A stretch of DNA of 64,000 bases from Chlamydiales bacterium (GCA_029240075.1 JARBTQ010000002.1:1-64000); one strand, 5' to 3'. Shown: positions 19,895-31,316, numbered from the stretch's first letter. Numbers and translations are program-made. The notes: generated from the letters alone by a model not told the origin.

Positions 19895-22800
19895 TTAGCT
19901 CATTCTTTGAGTAATACTTTGAAATTGATTCATTTGACCTGACATTAGGCTGCTTACTAGTGCTTGGTTATCTTTTAAGTTTTGTGTTAAATTCTGCAGT
20001 TGCTGCAAATAACTTTCATTCAAAGATTCTATTTCTGTTATGGCCTCAGAAGTTAAGCTTCTTGCTGTATCTGTTAATCTTCTTGCAGCTCCTTGTACTG
20101 TGTAAGGGGAATTATCTCTTCCTTCCCACCACATCACTAAGTTGTAATAAGTACGATATTGAGTAGCTATAGTGCTGTTATTATAAGTATTAAACTTAGC
20201 TATACGGAAGAAAACCCCAGAATCAACAATCTTATTGTCTTGATCTGGTTGGTAAAAATCTGTTATTTTGTCAGTCTGATTTTCTGTAAAAAAATGTTCT
20301 CCTACATTGCTAGGAAGAGAGCTAGGGTATAAGGCATTATACAATGGGATTGTAATATTTCTGAGCATAGTTGGTATAGCCAAGTCCGTTGAGTCATATC
20401 TGCTATATTGCAATCTTACGTCCATTAATTCAGAATAGATATGCTTTAAAGAGTTATCACATCCAATAAGATTAAGGGTATCCCCATAATTTTGAAATCT
20501 TGCATCTGCCATAGACTGTCTTTTAAGAACAGCTGCGGCTAATGGAAAATGGGTGAACTTATCTTTGGTAAATACTGAAGTAGAGCTCATATCGTAATGC
20601 AATAAGCCAAGTTTGGGGTACACATTGCCTGTTCCATCCACATAATTACAACTAAGTTCCCCTCTTTCGTCAGGAGTATAAGGTAGTGTTAAAATTTTAT
20701 TTAATTTATTTAAAGCGGCTAAGACTCTTTTATTTGCTGCCACTATATGCCCTAAGTTCAGTATCTTTAACTCCAAAAATTTAACCGTTGATGATGCTAA
20801 AGTCTTTAATGAAACAAGGGGCAGAGTCCCACGGCAGAAGCTTAACTTTTGTACAGTAGATTTATCATCTTGCATAATTTGCAACGTATTGCCAAGGTAT
20901 GTTAGAACATTGTTAACGTTACTTGAAAAATAGGAGTTACCTTGTGCTTTAAAGAACGTTTCTAAGGTTTGCATATCATTTATTTCACTACCGGATGCAA
21001 AGTTCGGTATGATACTTGTATCGCTAAGAATAGTTGTAATTTTGGTAATTTCAGTTCTTGCTCCTACACTTATTGGCTGAGCAGGGGTAAGGGACATATA
21101 ATTATTCAACCTTGCAGCAATGCTCTTCAATGCGTTTGCAAGATTTTTTGCCTGCTTGTAGGCTATCTCGTTTTGATCTATAACCAGAGTATTTCCTCTT
21201 GGCTCTCTAAATGAGGGTTTACTTAAGCATATTTCTTTAATCTCTGTGAGATCGCCCAAAATTCTTTGCAAAACAGGTATAAGAGGTGTGGTTCCATTAT
21301 TTATTTGATAATCTCGTACAGTATAATAAGTATCACTAAACTTTAATTGTGGTGTACCCATATATTTTGCAATGGTGCTGGTCCCATCGCTACCAACGTG
21401 CTTAAAAATAAGAGTATTATCGGGCTGGGTCACCCAGTCGTATGAGACTGGGTACTCACTATTGCTTCCTCTTTGAATACGGAAAAATTCTATTTTGATA
21501 TGAGCATATTGTGGATTTTCGTCTGAAATGCATCTGCCAATAAACATTTTAGTCCGTTCTACATTACCATATATAACATTGCTCGCAGAGATAGTAATGA
21601 GTGAGTGAGTGAGGTCTGAGGCAACAGTACTTACTTTTGCAATTGCAGTCGGAGGAAATTTTCCTGATTGATCCTCATAGTTAATTTTCATACTTCGATT
21701 GTAAATAGCTCCTGGTTCAAGCTCTGGATTAGGGTTAATCTCTCGATTAATAATAGTTAAATTGCTCAAAGTCGAAGAATCTGGGCCAACCCGTAACACA
21801 GAGCTAGGACTACTTTGTACCTGTCTAAAATGTAAATAAATAATAGTTTGTTCGTCAGGGGTATAAGCATAACAATCATAAATAACTTTCATCTGGTGGT
21901 GGGCTTTTGCTAACGGCAGGCTATTTGGATCTGTAAAAGACATGATAGCCACAAATTGGATGTAAATTTGTGAAGAGTTTCCATCTTTAAAAAAACGGTA
22001 ATCAAGTCTAAAATTATGGTTATGCACCCCATTGCCAAGATCATATAGGGTAGACCATTCGTTGTAGAAATTATTATAGTCTAGTACGCCTAGGCGAGCT
22101 CCAGTCGCAGCCACAGATACCCCGTTAGTGACTTCAAATCCACTATAGTACATGGGATAAAACCTAGGAATTGCCGGAACAAATTGTAAGATAAATGCTA
22201 GATTTACTGAATCATAGAAAGTAATTGGAGTTAGACTAAGATAAGTGTTGACCCCATCTAACCAGGGTATATTAGGGCTGATTGTAGCTAAGGTTGTTGT
22301 AATAGTAGGTAATTTAGATGTTTGAAAATACCTAGCAGCCACATCAATATTGTTTGTTTCCAGTATCCAGTCAGCATTTTGATTGAGATTCCCTGTTAAA
22401 TTAATAGAAGCTGCAAATACACGGTCTGTAATATTCCTTAAGCGCTTTAATAATGCTTTTCCCTCATCAGAAGCCGCTAAATTACATGCAAAAAGATCAA
22501 TACTTCCTTGTTCTTGTGGGGGCTTTACCATGGTTGCTATACTTTCCCAAAAGATTCTAACAGGTTCATCTCGCTGCTTCACTATATCAGCGCTTACTTT
22601 ATGAAGCTCTGTTAGATGAAAAAAGCCAACCTCACCATGGTTAATAAAGCCTATACTATCAGCCAACGCCCCATTTAGAATTTCGCGAACTTTATTAATA
22701 ATTTTATCTAAAGAATTATCATAAAAATTGTATGTTACAACGCCAATTTCTGATTTTACTGCATTAGTAAATTGGTATCCCTCTTTTACTTCAGATGAAA

Positions 22801-22924
22801 TTAATAGAATCCTTTTTCCTGTTGTTTGTGAAGAAAATGTCTCAGCTACAATAGGAGAGCTTATCGACGTATCTAGATCATAAGTGTTGATGCTAGAGGT
22901 CGTTGATTCATAACTATTAATCAT
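19895..22924 (-). CDS. DUF4347 + LamG-like domain protein
   Basis: KRILLISSEVKEGYQFTNAVKSEIGVVTYNFYDNSLDKI..IGFINHGEVGFFHL..SIDLFACNLAASDEGKALLKRLRNITDR; IPWLDGVNTYLSL; WWEGRDNSPY. Confidence 0.8.
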   Translation of the reverse strand: MINSYESTTSSINTYDLDTSISSPIVAETFSSQTTGKRILLISSEVKEGYQFTNAVKSEIGVVTYNFYDNSLDKIINKVREILNGALADSIGFINHGEVGFFHLTELHKVSADIVKQRDEPVRIFWESIATMVKPPQEQGSIDLFACNLAASDEGKALLKRLRNITDRVFAASINLTGNLNQNADWILETNNIDVAARYFQTSKLPTITTTLATISPNIPWLDGVNTYLSLTPITFYDSVNLAFILQFVPAIPRFYPMYYSGFEVTNGVSVAATGARLGVLDYNNFYNEWSTLYDLGNGVHNHNFRLDYRFFKDGNSSQIYIQFVAIMSFTDPNSLPLAKAHHQMKVIYDCYAYTPDEQTIIYLHFRQVQSSPSSVLRVGPDSSTLSNLTIINREINPNPELEPGAIYNRSMKINYEDQSGKFPPTAIAKVSTVASDLTHSLITISASNVIYGNVERTKMFIGRCISDENPQYAHIKIEFFRIQRGSNSEYPVSYDWVTQPDNTLIFKHVGSDGTSTIAKYMGTPQLKFSDTYYTVRDYQINNGTTPLIPVLQRILGDLTEIKEICLSKPSFREPRGNTLVIDQNEIAYKQAKNLANALKSIAARLNNYMSLTPAQPISVGARTEITKITTILSDTSIIPNFASGSEINDMQTLETFFKAQGNSYFSSNVNNVLTYLGNTLQIMQDDKSTVQKLSFCRGTLPLVSLKTLASSTVKFLELKILNLGHIVAANKRVLAALNKLNKILTLPYTPDERGELSCNYVDGTGNVYPKLGLLHYDMSSTSVFTKDKFTHFPLAAAVLKRQSMADARFQNYGDTLNLIGCDNSLKHIYSELMDVRLQYSRYDSTDLAIPTMLRNITIPLYNALYPSSLPSNVGEHFFTENQTDKITDFYQPDQDNKIVDSGVFFRIAKFNTYNNSTIATQYRTYYNLVMWWEGRDNSPYTVQGAARRLTDTARSLTSEAITEIESLNESYLQQLQNLTQNLKDNQALVSSLMSGQMNQFQSITQRMS

Positions 22925-22957
22925 AAAAAAGCCTTTTTAAAACTTTAAAAGATATTT

Positions 22958-25900
22958 TTATAGAGACTGAAGAATACGACTACTAAGTGAATAATGATCA
23001 TTTACAGATTTACTAGCAGCCTTCTGAATATCTGTATTGTTACTAATAATTGTTTTAAGATTTTGTTGGTAAGTTTCATTTGCACTTTGTATTGATTTGA
23101 TGGCGCTAGAAACTAAACTTTTAGCACTATTATCACTTAATCGCTTTGCTGAATCATCCCTTCCTTCCCACCACATGACCAACCTATAATAGGCTCTATA
23201 TTGATCAGCAGCAGTATCAAAAGTAGGAGAGTCATAAGTATTAAATTTTGTTGTTAGCCTGACCAAACCATTATTTACAAGCTTTCCATCAACATCTGTT
23301 TCATAAAAATGAGCGATAACATCAGTATTTAAAAACTGAAAATAATGTTCCCCTACCCCTGTAGGCCAAGAATTTGAGAATATTGTTTGTAGGGGAGTGA
23401 TAACTTTTCCTAAAGTAGTCGTAAAGGTTGTATCTGTGCTGTTATATAAATAATAACCTTTTTGAACATCATAGAGTTCTTCAAAAATATCCTTGAGTAT
23501 GTCCCAACAGCTAATTAAATTTCCAACATCAGAAACTGTTGTAAAATTGGAATGAGAAAGGTCAGAGTCAACCACCGAAAATGCATAACAAGCTAACCCA
23601 AAATGAGTTGCTTTAGTTTCCGGGAAGTTGGCATAGTCTCCAGGTATTGTGTAGTGAACATACCCTATATCTTTGTACTCAAAACCGCTGCTGTCTTTAT
23701 AATTGCAGCACAATTGCCCTCTATCATTAGTCTTCCACTCCTGTCCTAAAATTTTGCTTAATCTATTTAAAATAGATAAAGCACGTTTATTGAGCTGTAT
23801 AATATTTCCAAGCTTCATAGCGTTAAAAGTCATGTATCTATAGGAGGAGAGGGCTAATTGTGAAAGACCTAGTATGGGAATTTTAGAGATATAACGTGTA
23901 AGGCCCTGAGCCCTTGCAGGCAAACTAATTTTATCAGCTTGGAGATAACCTATTGTATTCTCTATATACTGTAAGATACTAGAAATCTTGGCAGAAAATG
24001 AGATCTTAGAGCTTTGCGCTTTAAAAAAATTTTCTAAGGTTTGTAAATTGGCTGCTGCTGTACCTGCCGAAAAATTAGGTATGTTGTTAGTATCGTTTAA
24101 TATAGCTATGATTTTTGCTATTTCATTGCGTGCATTTGAGTCTAAAGGCTGGTTATCAACAGTAGCATAATTACTCAAACGAGTTGCAATATCCCTTAGA
24201 TTTGTTGCTATGCGTTTAGGTGTATAATATAAGCTTTCGTATACATCTGTTACATATTGGTCTTTTTGAGGATCAAGAAAAGTCGGTTTGCTTAAGCAAA
24301 TTTGTTTAATTTCATTTAAGTCACCTAAAATCCTTTGTAACGGAGGGATTAGAGGCGTTGTTCCATTAACAACCCTATAATCTGGTACTGTATAAAAACG
24401 ATCGTCAATTGTTAGAAGAGGGGTGCCTATATATGTTGCAATATTACTACTTTTTCTATCTTTTAATACTGGGGGATTAACGGTAGTATTCCAATCATAT
24501 TCCAGAACATAATCCACAATGGAAGGTACCCAAATGTGGAAGTAATCTATTTTTACATGTGCGTATTGTGGACTTGTATCCGATATAGCTCGCCCTAAAT
24601 ATAATTTGGTTCGTTCTGTATTTGCATAAGTAATATTCATCCCTGAGGAGGTTAATTTTGTATAGTCAAGATCTGCGGCTAAAGTGCTTACAACTGCTGT
24701 AGCAGTAGGTGTCGTAGGGCCTGGTTGATCTTGATAATTAATTTGACGTATACAGTTATGGACAAGGTAAGGTTCAAATTCTGGGTTAGGTATAATTTCT
24801 TTATTAAGGATTGCGATAGAGGAGGATGGAATTCCTGCATTGAGACTGGTAGTACTAGTCCCTTGATTATGCTGTAGGCTAACATAAAATATAGTTTTTT
24901 CATCTGGCGCAAAGGCATATCCACTACCAATAATTTTCATTAGATGATGAGCTTTATGTTTAGGGGCGGTTGGACTGGTATCACCAAAGATATCAAAAAC
25001 ATTCGGATCATCATAAGAGATATAGCTCACAAATTGGATGTAGGTGGCTGAGGTACCTCCATCTTTATAAAAACGGTAATCGATTCTAAAATTGTGATTG
25101 TGAGAGCTGTTGCCTACATCAAATAATGTAAACCATTGGTTTAAGGGGTTATTATAATCCAAAGCTCCAAGGCGTGCTCCTGTTGCTGCTGCTGCAACAC
25201 CATTTGTTCTTTCAATCCCAGCACGGTAAGTAGGATAAAATCTTGGAATTGCTGGCACAAATTGCACTCCAAATATAAAAGTGGTAGAATCAAAAAAGGT
25301 GGCAGGAGGAAGGCTAAAATAAGTGTTTACTCCATCAAGCCAAGGAATCGTAGTGTTAATAGTTGCAAGAGTTGTGGTAATGCTTGGCAGCTTTTTAGAT
25401 TCAAAGTACCTGGCTGCTAAATTAATATTGTCTGTTTCAAGTATCCAATCCCCATTTAAGTCGGGGTTCCCTGTTAAGTTAACAGAAGCTGCAAAATTAC
25501 GGTCTGTAATATCTTCTAATTTTTCAATTAGATCTTTTCCTTCTGGAGTTGCAGCCAGGCTACATGCAAAGAGATCGATACTACCTTGCTCGTTTCGAGT
25601 CTTAACCAGATTTGCGATTTTTTCCCAAAAAATTCGGACAGAATTGTCACCACTCTTAATAGCTTTAGCACTTACTAAGCTGGAGTTCGTTAAATGAAAG
25701 GAGCCCGCTTCACCGTGATTAATAAATCCTATACTATCGGCTAAGACCCCTTTTAATATATTTTCTATTTTAGCAGCGACAATTTCTAAAGAGTCCAAGT
25801 TGTAATCATAATTGACAATTCTAATATGTGACTGAGCTGCGTTGGTAAATTGATATCCCTCTTTAACTTCTGAAGAGATAACTAGAACCCTAGTAGCTTG

Positions 25901-25969
25901 AACAGGATCATTTTCTTGGAAGCTCACAGGTATATCGCATGAGTTATTAGCGGAGATCGTGCTAACCAT
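22958..25969 (-). CDS. DUF4347 + LamG-like domain protein, tandem paralogue of 19895..22924
   Basis: TRVLVISSEVKEGYQFTNAAQSHIRIVNYDYNLDSLEIV..IGFINHGEAGSFHL..SIDLFACSLAATPEGKDLIEKLEDITDR; IPWLDGVNTYFSL; WWEGRDDSAK. Confidence 0.8.
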   Translation of the reverse strand: MVSTISANNSCDIPVSFQENDPVQATRVLVISSEVKEGYQFTNAAQSHIRIVNYDYNLDSLEIVAAKIENILKGVLADSIGFINHGEAGSFHLTNSSLVSAKAIKSGDNSVRIFWEKIANLVKTRNEQGSIDLFACSLAATPEGKDLIEKLEDITDRNFAASVNLTGNPDLNGDWILETDNINLAARYFESKKLPSITTTLATINTTIPWLDGVNTYFSLPPATFFDSTTFIFGVQFVPAIPRFYPTYRAGIERTNGVAAAATGARLGALDYNNPLNQWFTLFDVGNSSHNHNFRIDYRFYKDGGTSATYIQFVSYISYDDPNVFDIFGDTSPTAPKHKAHHLMKIIGSGYAFAPDEKTIFYVSLQHNQGTSTTSLNAGIPSSSIAILNKEIIPNPEFEPYLVHNCIRQINYQDQPGPTTPTATAVVSTLAADLDYTKLTSSGMNITYANTERTKLYLGRAISDTSPQYAHVKIDYFHIWVPSIVDYVLEYDWNTTVNPPVLKDRKSSNIATYIGTPLLTIDDRFYTVPDYRVVNGTTPLIPPLQRILGDLNEIKQICLSKPTFLDPQKDQYVTDVYESLYYTPKRIATNLRDIATRLSNYATVDNQPLDSNARNEIAKIIAILNDTNNIPNFSAGTAAANLQTLENFFKAQSSKISFSAKISSILQYIENTIGYLQADKISLPARAQGLTRYISKIPILGLSQLALSSYRYMTFNAMKLGNIIQLNKRALSILNRLSKILGQEWKTNDRGQLCCNYKDSSGFEYKDIGYVHYTIPGDYANFPETKATHFGLACYAFSVVDSDLSHSNFTTVSDVGNLISCWDILKDIFEELYDVQKGYYLYNSTDTTFTTTLGKVITPLQTIFSNSWPTGVGEHYFQFLNTDVIAHFYETDVDGKLVNNGLVRLTTKFNTYDSPTFDTAADQYRAYYRLVMWWEGRDDSAKRLSDNSAKSLVSSAIKSIQSANETYQQNLKTIISNNTDIQKAASKSVNDHYSLSSRILQSL

Positions 25970-26128
25970 TAAATACTCCTAAGAATAGAAGGTTTTACTA
26001 GATTTTAAGTTTGTAGTTTTTATCGCATGCAAAGAAGATGCCATGAGGTGTGAGTCATAGTACTGTGTAAGAGATTGTTTGATATGGTAGAAAAAGGTGA
26101 TGAAGTCAAGAAAAATAAAAGAAACAAT

Positions 26129-26155
26129 TTAGCAATTTCAAATCGTGTTTGCTAA
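26129..26155 (+). promoter_or_regulatory. CIRCE-like operator (HrcA site) upstream of groES
   Basis: TTAGCAATT-N9-GTTTGCTAA against consensus TTAGCACTC-N9-GAGTGCTAA; 7/9 arm pairing. Confidence 0.75.
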
Positions 26156-26172
26156 AAATCTTGTGTACTCTC

Positions 26173-26201
26173 TTGACTCAAATCTATTTAGCCTTTACAA
26201 T
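26173..26201 (+). promoter_or_regulatory. Housekeeping-sigma promoter of groESL
   Basis: TTGACT -17 bp- TACAAT, 68 bp upstream of the groES ATG. Confidence 0.7.
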
Positions 26202-26268
26202 GATGCTTCAATTGCAAAAAACGAAAAGTCTTATCTGTATAAATCCTAAAGTCTATGAGGAAAATACT

Positions 26269-26562
26269 ATGAATTCAATTAAACCATTGAGTAACCGTGT
26301 ATTAGTAAAGCGTTCTGGGCCAAAGACAACTAAAGGGGGAATTATTTTACCTGATACAGCACAAGAAAAACCTAAAGAGGGAACTGTCGTTGCTGTTGGA
26401 CCTGGAAAGATTGATGAAGAGGGTAATTTACAGCCTATGACTGTAAAAGTTGGGGACCAAGTTTTATTTAGCTCCTATGCAGGGACTGAAGTCAAGCAAG
26501 GAGACGAAGAATTTTTAATTATTGCGGAAGATGAACTTTTAGGCATCTTAATTTCTGCTTAA
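26269..26562 (+). CDS. groES: Co-chaperonin GroES
   Basis: MNSIKPLSNRVLVKRSGPKTTKGGIILPDTAQEKPKEGTVVAVGPG; ORF 26149 extends upstream but GAGG precedes ATG 26269. Confidence 0.95.
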   Translation: MNSIKPLSNRVLVKRSGPKTTKGGIILPDTAQEKPKEGTVVAVGPGKIDEEGNLQPMTVKVGDQVLFSSYAGTEVKQGDEEFLIIAEDELLGILISA

Positions 26563-26596
26563 ATGAATCTATTATGTATAAGTAAGGAGCTAATAA

Positions 26597-28288
<1,692 letters not shown>

Positions 28289-28321
28289 AAGTCCAGCTCT
28301 ACACTTATTCCTGTTCATAAT

Positions 28322-28350
28322 AAAAAAGGCCTTTAAAAAAGGCCTTTTTT
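28322..28350. terminator. Bidirectional terminator between convergent groEL and HI0933-like gene
   Basis: AAAAAAGGCCTTT-AAA-AAAGGCCTTTTTT, perfect 13 bp stem with T/A tracts. Confidence 0.9.
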
Positions 28351-28356
28351 ATTGAT

Positions 28357-29613
28357 TTAAGCTTTATGATTTTCTAAATTTGCAATTGCATTTCCTGCAA
28401 TCCAACCAGTAGTCCAAGCGTTCTGAAAATTGAAGCCACCTGTAACTCCGTCAATATCCAAAACCTCTCCTGCAAAATAAAGGCCAGGGCAACGTCGGCT
28501 CTCCATTGTTTTGAAATTAACTTCTTCTAAATGAATGCCGCCAGCAGTTACAAACTCTTGTTTATAGGTGCTTTTCCCCTCAATGAAATAAGTCCCTTTT
28601 GCTATCTGATCTACAAGATTGTGAAGTTGCTGTTTAGACAAATGGGCCCACCGTGTTTCACTTACAATGTCTGCAGCATTTACCAATTGTTTCCATAAGT
28701 TTTTTGGTAATTCTAATGCAGCGTCTGTTGTGATGCAACGTTGTGGGTATTGCTGTTTTACTTTAAGCAATTCTTGCTTGATTTTTTCCTCATTAAGATC
28801 CGCCAACCAATTAATTTGTAATTCTGCTTTATAATTCATATCGTATAAAGCGCGAGCTCCCCAAGCAGATAGCTTAAGAATTGCTGGACCACTAAGCCCC
28901 CAATGTGTAATTAAAACAGGACCTGTTTGCTCCAGGTGGGTTCCTTTAATCTTTACCTGAGCTTTAGGTACTGACAATCCTTCTAGACCACTAATACGAT
29001 GATCTGAAATATTAAAAGTAAAAAGGGAGGGCACAGGAGGAACAATCTTATGTCCTAAGCTTTCAAGCATCGAATGAACTTTTGCATTGCTACCAGTGGC
29101 TAGAAGTATTTGATGACAATCTAGCTCTGTACCATCTTTCAAAATTACTTTGAATTGAGGAGCATTATTGTTGCTTTCTTTCTGAACTTGTATAGCGACT
29201 ACACTGCTTTCGGTGCGTATTTGAATATGACTTTTATAAGCTTCACTTAATAGACAATCAATGATAGTTTCAGAACTATCTGTAATTGGAAACATTCTAC
29301 CATCGTCTTCAGTCTTTAACCTAATACCTCTTTTTTCAAACCAAGCAATAGTGTCTAATGCTTGAAATCGAGTAAAAGGGCCTTTTAGGGCTAGTTGTCC
29401 ACGGGGGTAATTGCGAGTTAGTTGTGTTGAATCAAAACAGGCATGTGTTACGTTACAGCGTCCCCCTCCAGAAATACGCACTTTGGATAAGAGTTGGCGG
29501 TGCTGTTCTAATATAATAACTTTTGCGGAAGGGTTTCTCTGAGCACAGGCGATGGCACCAAAAAAACCACTGGCGCCGCCGCCAATGACTATAACTGTGG
29601 GTGCCATCATCAA
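28357..29613 (-). CDS. HI0933-family NAD(P)/FAD-dependent flavoprotein
   Basis: VIVIGGGASGFFGAIACA, ISGGGRCNVTHACFD, YFAGEVLDIDGVTGGFNFQNAWTTGWIAG. Confidence 0.9.
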   Translation of the reverse strand: MMMAPTVIVIGGGASGFFGAIACAQRNPSAKVIILEQHRQLLSKVRISGGGRCNVTHACFDSTQLTRNYPRGQLALKGPFTRFQALDTIAWFEKRGIRLKTEDDGRMFPITDSSETIIDCLLSEAYKSHIQIRTESSVVAIQVQKESNNNAPQFKVILKDGTELDCHQILLATGSNAKVHSMLESLGHKIVPPVPSLFTFNISDHRISGLEGLSVPKAQVKIKGTHLEQTGPVLITHWGLSGPAILKLSAWGARALYDMNYKAELQINWLADLNEEKIKQELLKVKQQYPQRCITTDAALELPKNLWKQLVNAADIVSETRWAHLSKQQLHNLVDQIAKGTYFIEGKSTYKQEFVTAGGIHLEEVNFKTMESRRCPGLYFAGEVLDIDGVTGGFNFQNAWTTGWIAGNAIANLENHKA

Positions 29614-29618
29614 TTTAG

Positions 29619-31316
29619 CTACACTTTTGTCTTGCTGCGAGAAGGTGTATCTCTAGTTACAGAAGATCTCGGTTTACTAGTAGAAGAATAGGAAGAGGAT
29701 GTATCTCTAGTTGTATTGGACCTTGGTTTACTACTAGAGGAATAAGGAGAGTTTTCTCTACTCTTTGCAGGAGCTCTTTCTCTCTCTCCATCTCTATCCC
29801 TAGAGGGGTATCTTTCTCTCTCATTGTCTCTATCTCTTGAAGGATATCTTTCTCGGTCACGTGGCGCAGCATTTGATCTGCCGCTGCCATTTGATCTTTT
29901 ATCAAAAGATCTTCCCGAACCACCATATGGAGATTTCGATGGTGATTTGGGCGCAGAACCTGGCGTTAGTAATCTCTTAAGTTTCTCACCCTTAACTCCT
30001 ATTTGATCTGGACCGGTAATTGGACGTTGGTCTAATAACATAGAGATTAATTTAGTTGCAATTTGAGTATGATCTAGCTCGCCTTCTAACATGCCTAAAA
30101 TGGCGATTGATTCTTCCCTTTCTACTTGTTCAAGTACAGATTGTGCTAATTTAGGGAAATAGCTACGATGTACATCTGAAACAGAAGGTACGGAACGGTT
30201 AATTAAAGGCAATTTAGCATCTCGTTGCATATAGCATAACTTACGGTATTCACCAGGCGTTACAAGAGTGATCGCTTTCCCTTTGTTTCCTGCACGACCA
30301 GTTCTGCCAATACGGTGCACGTAACTTTCAGAGTTAAAGGGCATGTGATAATTGAAAACATGTGAGAGACCTGTAATATCTAATCCTCTAGCTGCAACAT
30401 CGGTTGCTACTAAGATATCAATCTTGCCAGCTTGCATCATGCGAATAGCCGTCTGGCGCTTTGACTGTTCCATGTCTCCGTGTAAGGGGCTAGCACCATA
30501 GCCTCTTGATTGTAGAGTGTGAGATAACTCATCTGTCTCTATTTTGGTACGACAGAAAATAATAGCTTTTTCAACGTCTTCACTGTCAATTAAACGAATA
30601 ACAGCATCCTTACGCTCATACTCTTCAATAACATAGTATAACTGTTCGATGTCTTTATTAGTTGTTTGATTGTTCATCACACTAATAAAAGCAGGTTCTT
30701 TTAAAATGCTCTGAGCTAATTTTTTGATTGCAGGAGGCATTGTCGCCGAGAACAGCAATGTTTGCTTTTGATGTGGGAAATATTCAAATATAGCTTTTAC
30801 ATCATCTAAAAAGCCCATATCTAACATTTCATCAGCTTCATCTAAAACAATAACGCTTGGCTTAAAATTTTTAAGACGACCAGATGAAAGGTGATCAAGA
30901 AGGCGTCCTGGTGTAGCGACTACAATTTGAGTGCCTCGCTCTATAAGATCAACTTGTCTTTGAATAGATTGCCCACCATAGACTGCAACCGTACGTAAAT
31001 CAGCGAATTTTCCTAGACGAAAAAGTTCATCGCTAACTTGTGCTGCTAATTCACGAGTAGGTGTAATCACCAACAGCTCAACGTTAGCTTTCTTTTTGTC
31101 CGCTATTAAACTCATAGCTGGTAAGCCAAAAGCGGCGGTTTTACCAGTTCCTGTTTGAGCTTGTGCAATTAAATCTTTGCCTGCCAAAACAACAGGGATT
31201 GCTTCTTTTTGAATTTGGCTTGGTGTAATAAATCCAGCTTCCGTTACACCTTTTAATATCTTCTCATGCAGATTAAAAGACTCAAAATTCTCAACTGAAG
31301 TTTGAGGAGTTGTCAT
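29619..31316 (-). CDS. DEAD-box ATP-dependent RNA helicase with Arg/Ser-rich tail
   Basis: AQTGTGKT, VLDEADEMLDMGF, SATMPP, HRIGRTGRAG; DbpA/CsdA-like domain; repetitive RD/SR tail. Confidence 0.93.
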   Translation of the reverse strand: MTTPQTSVENFESFNLHEKILKGVTEAGFITPSQIQKEAIPVVLAGKDLIAQAQTGTGKTAAFGLPAMSLIADKKKANVELLVITPTRELAAQVSDELFRLGKFADLRTVAVYGGQSIQRQVDLIERGTQIVVATPGRLLDHLSSGRLKNFKPSVIVLDEADEMLDMGFLDDVKAIFEYFPHQKQTLLFSATMPPAIKKLAQSILKEPAFISVMNNQTTNKDIEQLYYVIEEYERKDAVIRLIDSEDVEKAIIFCRTKIETDELSHTLQSRGYGASPLHGDMEQSKRQTAIRMMQAGKIDILVATDVAARGLDITGLSHVFNYHMPFNSESYVHRIGRTGRAGNKGKAITLVTPGEYRKLCYMQRDAKLPLINRSVPSVSDVHRSYFPKLAQSVLEQVEREESIAILGMLEGELDHTQIATKLISMLLDQRPITGPDQIGVKGEKLKRLLTPGSAPKSPSKSPYGGSGRSFDKRSNGSGRSNAAPRDRERYPSRDRDNERERYPSRDRDGERERAPAKSRENSPYSSSSKPRSNTTRDTSSSYSSTSKPRSSVTRDTPSRSKTKV

